This document shows positions 50,654 to 58,254 of a stretch of 64,000 bases of DNA, piece by piece (the first letter of the stretch is position 1; each line of letters begins with the position of its first letter). Made by a program: the position numbers and the translations under genes. The stretch covers positions 16,827 to 80,826 of the forward strand of contig JANQKN010000014.1 in NCBI GenBank assembly GCA_028281065.1. The letters run 5' to 3'. Source of the stretch: Flavobacteriaceae bacterium (lineage in GTDB: Bacteria; Bacteroidota; Bacteroidia; Flavobacteriales; Flavobacteriaceae). The notes under the pieces are model-generated. The model worked only from the letters and a program-made list of their open reading frames with translations. It was not told the origin of the DNA and made no database searches.

Positions 50654-52133
50654 TGCTTCCCGGTTCGTTGGTGATATTCCCGATCAGTTCGTCTATGGGC
50701 AGGAGCGGTGGCATTTCCAATACGCCGTTTTCTATTGGCCGTGCCGGTTCCCCTGCCCATTTTTTGAATCTCTTGTTCTGGAAGTACGCACGGATACGCT
50801 TGATCGGCATCGGTGGCTGTCCGTTTACCACCAGTATCCCACCGTCCTTGGCGGTGGTATGCATCACCTCCTGCGGGGTCATGACTTCCCTATGGAGGGT
50901 ACGGTCATCCTTGGTGTAGGAGTAGCGCCCCATCGATTTGCTGATAGTGGTAGCGGTCTCTAAGTCCTGCCCCCCTAAATACAGGATGGTTCCCGTATTG
51001 GCCTTGAGGGTTTCCGCACCGTTTTTTCCGTAGAGCTGCTCGCACATACTGTAGCTTTGGTACGACCAGACCCCATAAGCCTTGTACTTGCGTATCTGCG
51101 TGGTAATGAAGGGGATGAAACCCTTGTCTTTGGTACGCAATGCCCCAGCTTCGTCCACCAAGAAAGCAATGACATTGCTGTCGGGTTCTGGGATGCCCGC
51201 TTCCGTGATCCTTGTGAACCACGATTTCAGGAACAGGGAGTTCAAGCCGGTAAGCGTTTCCTGTGCCATGATACCGCTCTGGAGCCACAGGATTCTTTTG
51301 TCGGTGCGGTATGCACCCATATCAAGGGTCGTGGTGGCCGTGGTCTTGGCAATGTTCGGATCGTCCCAGTTCTTGAGGATGGAGAGCGTATTGGAAAGGG
51401 CCGAGTTCAGGAATTTTGTATCGTTCTTTATCAATCCACGGTAGGAGGTAAAGAGCATGTCGTCCGCGAACTTGGAGACCAGCACGTTCATCCTTTTAAC
51501 ATCCGCCTGCAACAGCTTGACCAAGAACAATGCATTGAAAAGGTTGGTGTAGCGACTGGTTCCAATAACCGATTCGATGCACTTCAACAGGCGTATTACC
51601 ATAGCTATGATGGCCGATGATGTGTTGTTCCAAATGGGATCCCGGACATCACTGCCCCCCTCGATGGCCACCAGTTCTGCGGAAAAACGGTTGATCCGAT
51701 CCAGTGGTAAATCCTCTATGGGGTTCCACGAAACACTGCTATTTGAAGCATCCGAAAAGTTCAGGATGTCCTCACCATATCCCAATTCGGTTTCCATATA
51801 GGGCATTGTAATCTCCCGTATCTCTTTTGCCATATCGGTAACCACAAAAGAGGTCGGAACCATATTGTTAGCCCCGAACAGGTTCTGGACAAAAATTTTG
51901 GAACTTTTTCCAATCCCGGTTTTTCCGATAAGTAACAGACCCCCGTGCAAACTCTGTTTTATGGATACGTACTTTTCGCCGATCCGTATCCCGTTGCCTT
52001 TTCGGTGCCTGCGTTTAAGTATCTTTCTGGCATTGCCCAACTTTCCTCTATAATTATTTTTGTTCCCCAAAAGTTCGGCAAGCAATGCATCCAATAGGTC
52101 TTTCCCATCTTCGAATAAATCTTCTATGTTCAT
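50646..52133 (-). CDS. VirD4/TraG-like coupling ATPase
   Basis: 495 residues. Walker A is LLLIGKTGIGKSSKIFVQ (about 70-87), Walker B VIAFLVDEAGAL, with later motifs ITTQIRKYKAYGVWSYQSYSM and GTILYLGGQDLETATTISKSMG that are typical of the TraG/VirD4 coupling-protein family. No N-terminal membrane helices are seen, so it is a soluble type. It would link the relaxosome to a conjugation channel, which must be supplied by another element, since none is encoded here. It stands in an operon with the mobilization genes downstream and a 43-codon membrane ORF upstream. Confidence 0.87.
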   Translation of the reverse strand: MNIEDLFEDGKDLLDALLAELLGNKNNYRGKLGNARKILKRRHRKGNGIRIGEKYVSIKQSLHGGLLLIGKTGIGKSSKIFVQNLFGANNMVPTSFVVTDMAKEIREITMPYMETELGYGEDILNFSDASNSSVSWNPIEDLPLDRINRFSAELVAIEGGSDVRDPIWNNTSSAIIAMVIRLLKCIESVIGTSRYTNLFNALFLVKLLQADVKRMNVLVSKFADDMLFTSYRGLIKNDTKFLNSALSNTLSILKNWDDPNIAKTTATTTLDMGAYRTDKRILWLQSGIMAQETLTGLNSLFLKSWFTRITEAGIPEPDSNVIAFLVDEAGALRTKDKGFIPFITTQIRKYKAYGVWSYQSYSMCEQLYGKNGAETLKANTGTILYLGGQDLETATTISKSMGRYSYTKDDRTLHREVMTPQEVMHTTAKDGGILVVNGQPPMPIKRIRAYFQNKRFKKWAGEPARPIENGVLEMPPLLPIDELIGNITNEPGSNE

Positions 52134-52151
52134 TTGTTTTTAAGTGCGTTA

Positions 52152-52283
52152 TTATTTTTCCATAAGTTTCTGGAAGGCTGTATTAAAGGCAGCCAGTATG
52201 AGTTCTACTCCCTTTGTACAGCAATAAAGCCCGATCAAAAGGAGTTTGAAAAAGAAACCGAGTATTGCCATGATCACTTTCAT
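52152..52283 (-). CDS. Small membrane protein of the mobilization operon (43 aa)
   Basis: A 43-residue frame: MKVIMAILGFFFKLLLIGLY, then CCTKGVELILAAFNTAFQKLMEK. It has one membrane helix, a Cys pair at its end and a basic/amphipathic tail. It overlaps the upstream lipoprotein gene by four bases (52280-52283) and ends 18 bases before the coupling ATPase start. Tight packing and the membrane segment support it. It may anchor the soluble VirD4-like ATPase. Confidence 0.6.
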   Translation of the reverse strand: MKVIMAILGFFFKLLLIGLYCCTKGVELILAAFNTAFQKLMEK

Positions 52284-52996
52284 CTTGGTGTAGAAGCGTT
52301 AGAAAGGTTTCCTGAAAAAGAAACAGAAATTCCCATTTGATGAAACACCTTGGTATAAACAGCGCGAAGACTTTTAAAGCGGATGTTGTCCTCATAATCC
52401 TTTGGCACAAAGATGATGTGTATCTGCACGTCTGTATAGTTGACATTTTTAGGGATTTGCTCCAGATAACGGGCAATTACTTTCTTGGGTTTGTACTTTA
52501 ACAGCCAGAGATCACTACCTCTATAGAATGAGAGCCAATCACTGTTTTCCATCAGGTTACTGTAAACAATCAGGTGCTTCTCATAATCAGGAGGCAGTGA
52601 TGCGAGATATTCCATTTCTGCAAGGATGGGTTTGAAGATGGCAGAGTACGGTTCACCGCTACCTCCCAAAGGTGTTATTAAGTCGTTGAACTCCTTTTGG
52701 AATGCTTCTATGCGCTTCTTTTCCTGTATGGCATTGGAAAACAGTCCCGATTGCTTGGCGGGACGTTCCAACTGCTGTACCACGTTCATATCCACATCGG
52801 AAAGCCTTGAATAACGGAATACCAAATCCTTATCGGTATCATCCCCTTTCATATACCCCCATAGGGATTCTGCTTCTGGCATGGCCAATAGGGGATCGGT
52901 GGTATCGTACAGTATCGAATAGACCTCCCGTTTCTTTTGTTGTGGCGAGCAGGAAACCAGTCCCACTACCGCCAGAATGATAAAGTGCCTATGCAT
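52280..52996 (-). CDS. Lipoprotein of the mobilization operon
   Basis: 238 residues from the ATG at 52996 (MHRHFIILAVVGLVSCSPQ), which puts the lipobox LVSC in place; seven codons further upstream would spoil it. The mature part has YSILYDTTDPLLAMPEAESL, RYSRLSDVDMNVVQQLERP, DWLSFYRGSDLWLLKYKPKKVI and YTDVQIHIIFVPKD, without a recognised domain. Short overlaps with both neighbours (eight and four bases) show it belongs to the mobilization operon; it may help the transfer complex in the envelope. Confidence 0.75.
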   Translation of the reverse strand: MHRHFIILAVVGLVSCSPQQKKREVYSILYDTTDPLLAMPEAESLWGYMKGDDTDKDLVFRYSRLSDVDMNVVQQLERPAKQSGLFSNAIQEKKRIEAFQKEFNDLITPLGGSGEPYSAIFKPILAEMEYLASLPPDYEKHLIVYSNLMENSDWLSFYRGSDLWLLKYKPKKVIARYLEQIPKNVNYTDVQIHIIFVPKDYEDNIRFKSLRAVYTKVFHQMGISVSFSGNLSNASTPR

Positions 52997-54167
52997 CGTT
53001 GCTGAGATCGCTTTCATTGAACTCCAGCAATGCCCTGTCCTGAAAGTACAGGGTCAGTTTGGGTAGGATATCCCTATTGGTAAAGGATTTGGGGATGCCC
53101 TTTTTCCTGTGGTGGAGGTTGGTCTTCACATAGTGATTGTAATAGGCATCGTGGTAGAGTGCCTGTATCTTCAGTTCCACGTCGGCAGCACTGGATATGA
53201 GCGCACGCCTTGTGATCAGTGTCCTGTTCAACGAACGCTCCATGTCCTCAATGGAAGCCTCGAGGTGCCTTTCCTGTTTCTTCAGTTTGGAGATTCCATC
53301 CCTTGCCTCTTTCCACTTGCGGTACTTCTCCTTTTCCTCACGGCTTGCCATAAAAAAGAATTTAAGCAATATGGCTACTGCAAAAAAGAACAATTGGATC
53401 AACATGAATTGTTGGGGGGACAGGTGGTATCCCAAACCCGAACCATCGGACATCTGCCCCAAGAATATCAACCTGAAATATCCCAATGTGTAGAATATCC
53501 CACCGATAACCGAGAGTATCCCAGTAAGTATGGCAATGAACTGAAAACGGTTATGGGCGAATTTCAAAACCCGTGATCCAATGACAGCACTATAAAAAAG
53601 AGCTATGGCGAAAGTGATTCCAATTATTAAGCTGAAAAGTAAATTCTGAACGAAAATCTGGAAGCTACTGCTTGCGAAGATCGCTTCACTTCCAGATAAA
53701 AACAGTATCCCGACAACTGCTTTTTTCTCATCCATGATCTTGGTCTTGGCAACCTTCAACTGATCGAATGTCCGCTCGTGGATACGGAGCCTGTTCCTGC
53801 ATTCTTCCAGTTTATCCACAAGGCGTTTCTTCAGTTTCTTGAACTCGGAAATCTCCTTCTCTGCTGCATACTTCATCTCATTGATGTTGGCCTCCGATTT
53901 GTAATCGACCACGAGACGGTTGTAGACAGCCGTCAAAAAATCCACATGTACGGTACTGGTGGAGTTTTCGGAGGGTAGGTCTTTGGTACTATCGTTCTTG
54001 GCCCTCGTGACAACCTCTGGAATGATTTCCACTTTGTGAATGTTGTTTAATCGTTTTACAAAATTCTGGTTTGCCGTGGTGATGAGCGTAACGGCTCCGC
54101 TTTCTTGTTTCTTCTGTTTCTTGAACATGATGGTAAACAAGCGTTGTGCCCACCCAGTGGTGGTCAT
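52989..54167 (-). CDS. Membrane and coiled-coil protein of the mobilization operon
   Basis: 392 residues. A coiled coil at about 95-140 (AEKEISEFKKLKKRLVDKLEECRNRLRIHERTF) precedes four membrane helices (LLFSLIIGITFAIALFYSAVI, FQFIAILTGILSVIGGIFYTLGYF, QFMLIQLFFFAVAILLKFFFM among them), followed by a second coiled coil (KWKEARDGISKLKKQERHLEASIEDMERSLNRTL). The start may be the ATG at residue 14 (MFKKQKKQESGAVT, 54128). It resembles structural proteins of transfer complexes but has no named family match that I can give. Confidence 0.68.
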   Translation of the reverse strand: MTTTGWAQRLFTIMFKKQKKQESGAVTLITTANQNFVKRLNNIHKVEIIPEVVTRAKNDSTKDLPSENSTSTVHVDFLTAVYNRLVVDYKSEANINEMKYAAEKEISEFKKLKKRLVDKLEECRNRLRIHERTFDQLKVAKTKIMDEKKAVVGILFLSGSEAIFASSSFQIFVQNLLFSLIIGITFAIALFYSAVIGSRVLKFAHNRFQFIAILTGILSVIGGIFYTLGYFRLIFLGQMSDGSGLGYHLSPQQFMLIQLFFFAVAILLKFFFMASREEKEKYRKWKEARDGISKLKKQERHLEASIEDMERSLNRTLITRRALISSAADVELKIQALYHDAYYNHYVKTNLHHRKKGIPKSFTNRDILPKLTLYFQDRALLEFNESDLSNDA

Positions 54168-54219
54168 TAATAAATAAAATGGAAAAGCACCCCGAGGGTT
54201 TCGGGATGCCTTGGATAAT

Positions 54220-54465
54220 CTAGCTCAAAGCCACCAAATGATTGAAATACCTTTCTGCCATCTGGTAGCTCTTTGCGTAGTGCGACTGGTTGTAGCGTCC
54301 GTTGAAGACGACATAGAAACCAGTGGAAGCGTCCTGTAATAAACGTATCGAGTGTCTGTCTGGATCAGAATCCAGGATGATCATCGATTCGATGCGTTTC
54401 TTTGTCATGCTTTCTATATTAGAATGGAAAGCGCCTTTACTTTTTTTTGAATTTTGATTTTTCAT
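54220..54465 (-). CDS. Hypothetical small protein (81 aa)
   Basis: 81 residues. The C-terminal half has a short alpha-beta pattern (RIESMIILDSDPDRHSIRLLQDASTGFYVVFNGRYNQSHYAKSYQMAERYFNHLVAL). No known domain. It precedes the mobilization operon by 52 bases in the same orientation. Confidence 0.6.
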   Translation of the reverse strand: MKNQNSKKSKGAFHSNIESMTKKRIESMIILDSDPDRHSIRLLQDASTGFYVVFNGRYNQSHYAKSYQMAERYFNHLVALS

Positions 54466-54772
54466 GATTTTGAAAAAGCATTAGTTAATGACTCGTTTTC
54501 AAAACCACTTTGAGAAGTGTTGACTTTTTATACCTAAATGATATACATGTGTCGATTCGATTGAGAGGTAGGATACTCAATTGAATAAGTCAAGATATCA
54601 AAGTGCTGTTTTGATGTCGCTGGCGGCCACCTATTCATTTAGGTGGTTTTTTACCATCGACATTTCTAATTAAATTCAGAAGTGGTAACCATCTGTCTGA
54701 TATGATCAGGAGTCGTCAGAAGTCTTTAGGGGCTTTTATTTTTAGTATATTTCTGATTGATTTTTTTATTCA
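54466..54772 (+). ncRNA. Candidate small RNA or second transfer-origin region
   Basis: A 307-base gap. It ends in a plus-strand intrinsic terminator although no plus-strand gene lies upstream. A stem-loop with 11-bp arms (54555-54565 with 54576-54586, one G-T pair) sits in the middle. TTGACT near 54524 and TATACAT near 54542 resemble a sigma-70 promoter. A short structured RNA of roughly 100 nt (54550-54652) would fit. Confidence 0.4.
54627..54652 (+). terminator. Orphan intrinsic terminator
   Basis: Stem CCACCTA/TAGGTGG (54627-54633 with 54640-54646), loop TTCATT, then six T. No protein gene ends upstream on this strand. Confidence 0.75.
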
Positions 54773-55837
54773 ATGAAATTCCAAAAAGAAAGAATAGAAC
54801 GATTAAGACTACGTCTTAAAAAATGTTATCGCTATATCTATGCGGGTGATAAACAGAGGCTCGGATATTTGTCAAGTGAGTTGACTTCCGAATCGAATCC
54901 TTTTATTCAAGTCCTGAGTGCTGACCTAAGAGATCGTTTTACAACTTTTGATGATAGCGGAAATGAAAGACAATCTGGTTTTTCTGTATACACCATGAGG
55001 GATATCTTTTTTAATACAGAAAGAGTTAATTATGATACAGACGCCATCCCAAAATTGGAATTGTATTGCTCTGAAATTGAAAAGGAGCAGGTTCTGAATA
55101 AAGGAAGCTTGACTGCTGATGCGGATCATTTCAAACAAGATATTCCAGATTCGAAAAACCCAACTAAAAAAAAGACATGGTCAACTGATAGAATTAAAAA
55201 AAATAGGATTTATTTATACTTCGGAATACTAATGTTGTTAATAGTTTCTTTTCTGACCGTAAGAACCGTTATAAATAGTATGTTACAATCTGAACAAGAA
55301 ACCCCTGCAGCGTTTGATCCAGACCCTCTCAATACTGGACTAGGATTTGTTACTATCAATGATAACAGATACTGCAACAAGGGATGTGCAAACGATAAAG
55401 ATATTCTGAAAGTTCCCGATCTTAAACCAGGTGAAACATACACTTTTACAGTTTATGTTAGTTACAGAAATAAGGGTGATTTCGACATAGAAAATGCCAC
55501 CGTCAAGTTGTATTTAAAAGATTCCGAAAATAAAGATTCTGCTATTTTTACGGCAGAACTGTCTGGAGAGGGTGTACCTACAATATATGATACAACTCGA
55601 TTAATTGGTGTTCCCAATAATTCAGTATTAGCATTTGAATCAGCTTTCATAGAAAACAGGTACGGTCAAACCGATAGCGATTTATGTGCAGGGTATAGTT
55701 ATAACAAAGGGGGATTTAATGATTATGATGTTGCTAATGGTATAGACCTTGATATTTTGGATAGCGTTAATGGCGGATGGTGCGATCATGGTTATCTGTT
55801 TTGCAAGTTTTTGATAACCTATTATGGTGAGGATTGA
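54773..55837 (+). CDS. Hypothetical single-pass membrane protein
   Basis: 354 residues. A cytoplasmic part (1-145), rich in charge, starts KFQKERIERLRLRLKKCYRYIYAGD. One membrane helix follows at about 148-168 (YLYFGILMLLIVSFLTVRTV), then an external beta-rich domain with a CARDB-like segment (PGETYTFTVYVSYRNKGDFDIENATVKLYL) and several cysteines. It is on the plus strand between the mobilization and replication genes of opposite direction, so it is probably cargo with its own promoter. Function unknown. Confidence 0.72.
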   Translation: MKFQKERIERLRLRLKKCYRYIYAGDKQRLGYLSSELTSESNPFIQVLSADLRDRFTTFDDSGNERQSGFSVYTMRDIFFNTERVNYDTDAIPKLELYCSEIEKEQVLNKGSLTADADHFKQDIPDSKNPTKKKTWSTDRIKKNRIYLYFGILMLLIVSFLTVRTVINSMLQSEQETPAAFDPDPLNTGLGFVTINDNRYCNKGCANDKDILKVPDLKPGETYTFTVYVSYRNKGDFDIENATVKLYLKDSENKDSAIFTAELSGEGVPTIYDTTRLIGVPNNSVLAFESAFIENRYGQTDSDLCAGYSYNKGGFNDYDVANGIDLDILDSVNGGWCDHGYLFCKFLITYYGED

Positions 55838-55879
55838 GATAACTGACTGATAAAAGCGTTAGCTTTTAAAACCAACACT

Positions 55880-56434
55880 TTATTTATACAACCAGCCATC
55901 CCTTTTGATCTGCTTACGCTGTTCTTCTTCCATGATCTGGCTTATCCTCTGACCGTCCGAAACCCTTTCTGAACCCTGCGTATTTTCTGCACGGTACTTT
56001 TGTAAAGAAATTGCTTTTGTAGAAAGCAGGTTCTGCGGTGGTTTTGGACTGCTTTCTGCTTTGTTTTGGTCGTTTTTTTCGTTGTTGTAAGCTCTTTCTG
56101 CGGTGTTGTGGGCAATGGGTGCGTAGAAGATGCGCTTGGTGTGTTTCCTTTTGTTCGGGTCGGAAAGGCTGTTGCCGTGGTCATCGGTAACACGGATCAT
56201 CCCGAATCCCAACAGTTCCTCAACGGCCTTGGTCACGCTCCGTGAAGAAACACCCACATTTCCGAACTGGCTGTGGCTTATCCAATCCCTTTCCTTTATC
56301 TTTCCGTTCTGGTCACGCCATCCCCAGGTATTCCTTACTATCTTAAGGTAAACACGGATAGCCGATGCGGATAGATCAGCCATCCTTTTATCGAAAAACT
56401 CGTTCGATACAGGCGTTGTCCCCCTAAGCGTCAT
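55880..56434 (-). CDS. Winged-helix replication-initiator-like protein
   Basis: 184 residues. The N-terminal 100 (TTPVSNEFFDKRMADLSASAIRVYLKIVRNTWGW, then ERDWISHSQFGNVGVSSRSVTKAVEELLGFGMIRV) match the winged-helix N-terminal domain of phage/plasmid replication proteins (gpO-like). The rest is low-complexity and charged, with no Rep catalytic residues visible, so it may load or recruit the host helicase. It overlaps the 68-codon upstream gene by 11 bases. An inverted-repeat segment lies upstream and could be the origin. Confidence 0.72.
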   Translation of the reverse strand: MTLRGTTPVSNEFFDKRMADLSASAIRVYLKIVRNTWGWRDQNGKIKERDWISHSQFGNVGVSSRSVTKAVEELLGFGMIRVTDDHGNSLSDPNKRKHTKRIFYAPIAHNTAERAYNNEKNDQNKAESSPKPPQNLLSTKAISLQKYRAENTQGSERVSDGQRISQIMEEEQRKQIKRDGWLYK

Positions 56435-56630
56435 GGTCTCCGAAATCTATTACGGGTAATTCGTCATCATGGTTCGGAAAAATCTGAAATTCCATGTCCG
56501 TATGGTAAAGGTTCAAAAAGCACCCGCCGTTTTCGGTCAGTTTAACAACACCTACCTTGTGGTAGATTTTTTTGTCCGTATCCCCTGTTTGAATTGTTTT
56601 TCGGGATACAACATTGTAAAATTTTGACAT
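56424..56630 (-). CDS. Hypothetical small protein (68 aa)
   Basis: 68 residues, beta-rich (KFYNVVSRKTIQTGDTDKKIYHKVGVVKL, GGCFLNLYHTDMEFQIFPNHD). The pattern resembles the small proteins that accompany replication genes on Bacteroidota plasmids and elements. It overlaps the replication-like gene by 11 bases. Confidence 0.7.
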   Translation of the reverse strand: MSKFYNVVSRKTIQTGDTDKKIYHKVGVVKLTENGGCFLNLYHTDMEFQIFPNHDDELPVIDFGDHDA

Positions 56631-56935
56631 TTAAATTGTGTTTTAAGTACCTGAGACCTTAGGATCTTTGATCCAATACCCCTGATCTGGACAGATGGTG
56701 GGTGTCGTAAAACCCCTTATGGGTTATGCGACAAGCATATCGTCTACCATATATTTTACGACATTACAACATCATATTTTTTACCCCAAAAAGGGGTATG
56801 GTAGGAGATATGCATAGGTAGTCAATCAAATACAAAGTATTACTTTATAAAAACCATCCGTACATAACAATGGGTATTCATAGCCACAAGGTACTGTTGC
56901 CAGTATAACATAAAAGGAAAACAAAAAACAACCGC
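56631..56935. other. Inverted-repeat segment upstream of the replication-like genes
   Basis: A 305-base gap without a gene. A perfect 10-bp pair TGTCGTAAAA (56703-56712 with 56754-56763) encloses a related ATGCGACA half-site, and a TACCCC/GGGGTA hairpin follows (56782-56798). AT-rich DNA lies between. It may be the element's origin or an operator. Confidence 0.45.
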
Positions 56936-56946
56936 TTATGCGGTTG
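56923..56946 (-). terminator. Terminator overlapping the integrase stop
   Basis: Stem CAACCGC/GCGGTTG (56929-56935 with 56940-56946) around TTAT, followed on the minus strand by GTTTTTTG. The integrase stop codon lies in the loop. Confidence 0.85.
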
Positions 56947-57856
56947 CTTTCAATTCCGGTGTTGTCTGTAGGAACTTGCCTGCTGTTTCCTGATAGCGTG
57001 TGGCGCATAGCTGAACATAGGTAATACTGCTCTGCAATGAGGTATGTCTGAGGATGGCTGAAACATCCCGCATACCACCACCCCCTTCAAGGATATTGTT
57101 GGCCTTGCCATGACGGAAACTGTGCGGGGTTATATTCTTTCCGATAAGTGTCATTGCCGTTATTTCCTTCATCCACCGTTGGATGCTCCTTGCAGTGTAA
57201 GGCTTCCCTGTTTTTGGGTTTATGAGCAGATGGTCACTTTCGGTATCCATGCAGAGCCTTATCCCAAGGTAACGGTTGAGCAGTTCGTTGGTATCCGCTC
57301 CCCAGACCACAAGATTGTATTTCATGTTCTTACGGGTTTTGATCTTTGCATGCCGAAGCCCATTGTCCCCTTGCTTGCTGATACTGGAGAGTTTGATATC
57401 CAACAGTTCGCTGACCCGTGTACCTGTATCCCACAAAAGATGAAGCACCAGTTTTTTGACAAGGTCATTGGCATAACGTTCATCCAAGACCATGGTAAGC
57501 TCTTCAAAGTCATCTTTGGTGACAATATCCTTGTCCGCATAGGCAAAGCGTATGGGGATGATCTCCTTGGGGTTAAGGTTGGAATATCCCCTCCCTTTCC
57601 AGAACCAGAAAAAATTCCTGAGTATCCTTGCCGAATAGGCAATGGTAGCCAAACTGTATTTCCCCTCAAGGCTTTTGTGGAATGCTACCACATGATCCCC
57701 GTTTATGGTATCCAAATGGATTTCCGAACCGATGAATTCCATGAAACCGTCCAGACGGCTCTTATAAGCAATATAGGCACAGTTGGTGTGTGACTCCTTC
57801 CAGTTCAGGTAGGTTTGGATAGCTGTATGGAGCGGTATTGATTTTTTGATGTTCAT
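56936..57856 (-). CDS. Tyrosine recombinase/integrase (third)
   Basis: 306 residues from the ATG at 57856 (MNIKKSIPLHTAIQ); seven codons further upstream lie in the leader hairpin and are rejected. Catalytic residues are Arg in LLWDTGTRVSELLDI, HSFRHGKANNI, and LRHTSLQSSITYVQL with the Tyr. The core-binding domain spans 5-95. It is not close to the other two recombinases in sequence and lies 19 kb away, so it may belong to the replication/mobilization module and resolve or integrate it. A terminator covers its stop and another hairpin lies immediately before its start. Confidence 0.9.
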   Translation of the reverse strand: MNIKKSIPLHTAIQTYLNWKESHTNCAYIAYKSRLDGFMEFIGSEIHLDTINGDHVVAFHKSLEGKYSLATIAYSARILRNFFWFWKGRGYSNLNPKEIIPIRFAYADKDIVTKDDFEELTMVLDERYANDLVKKLVLHLLWDTGTRVSELLDIKLSSISKQGDNGLRHAKIKTRKNMKYNLVVWGADTNELLNRYLGIRLCMDTESDHLLINPKTGKPYTARSIQRWMKEITAMTLIGKNITPHSFRHGKANNILEGGGGMRDVSAILRHTSLQSSITYVQLCATRYQETAGKFLQTTPELKATA

Positions 57857-57863
57857 ATCACAT

Positions 57864-57896
57864 AAAAGACCCGCCAAAAACGATCTGGCGGGTCTT
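57864..57896 (-). terminator. Hairpin just upstream of the integrase start
   Basis: Perfect 11-bp GC-rich stem (57866-57876 with 57886-57896), loop of nine, followed on the minus strand by TTTT and, eight bases on, the integrase ATG. It would stop incoming transcription or act as an attenuator. Confidence 0.75.
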
Positions 57897-58254
57897 CCAT
57901 GTTCCCGATGCCAAAAAACATCCGGAAAATGAAGATCCCCGCCGTTGTCGTTTTAGTTGGTTAAAAAAGCCAACGAGCCTTTCGGCCAACGGGGTTCCTT
58001 TGTATTTAATTGACTGGTAATATTGTAAATCATGATTTGGTTTTATGCAAGGACTGTATACTACCCCCGCTTAAAAAAGCCGATTGCCTTCCCTGTTCTC
58101 GCCATGGTATAATGGGTATAAGTTGAACGTAAAAAAGACCCTCAAGGCATTTCTAAAAATTATCACAGATTTTAAAAAAGACAAGTAGTTCTTTAATCTG
58201 TCAATATTTATTGACAACACAACCAATACCCTTATTCCTTTTTCTTCCCCTTCT
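57897..58254. promoter_or_regulatory. Intergenic control region with 18-bp palindrome
   Basis: 358 bases between the divergent integrase and ATPase genes. A palindrome TGTCAATA-TT-TATTGACA (58199-58216) lies 38 bases before the ATPase ATG and is a likely operator. A duplicated GCCAACG motif occurs near 57968-57984. No gene is visible. Confidence 0.55.

Noticed and set aside
51057..51620. 187-codon plus-strand frame inside the coupling ATPase gene
   Set aside because: It is long but antisense to a protein with clear Walker motifs, and its translation shows no domain or signal.
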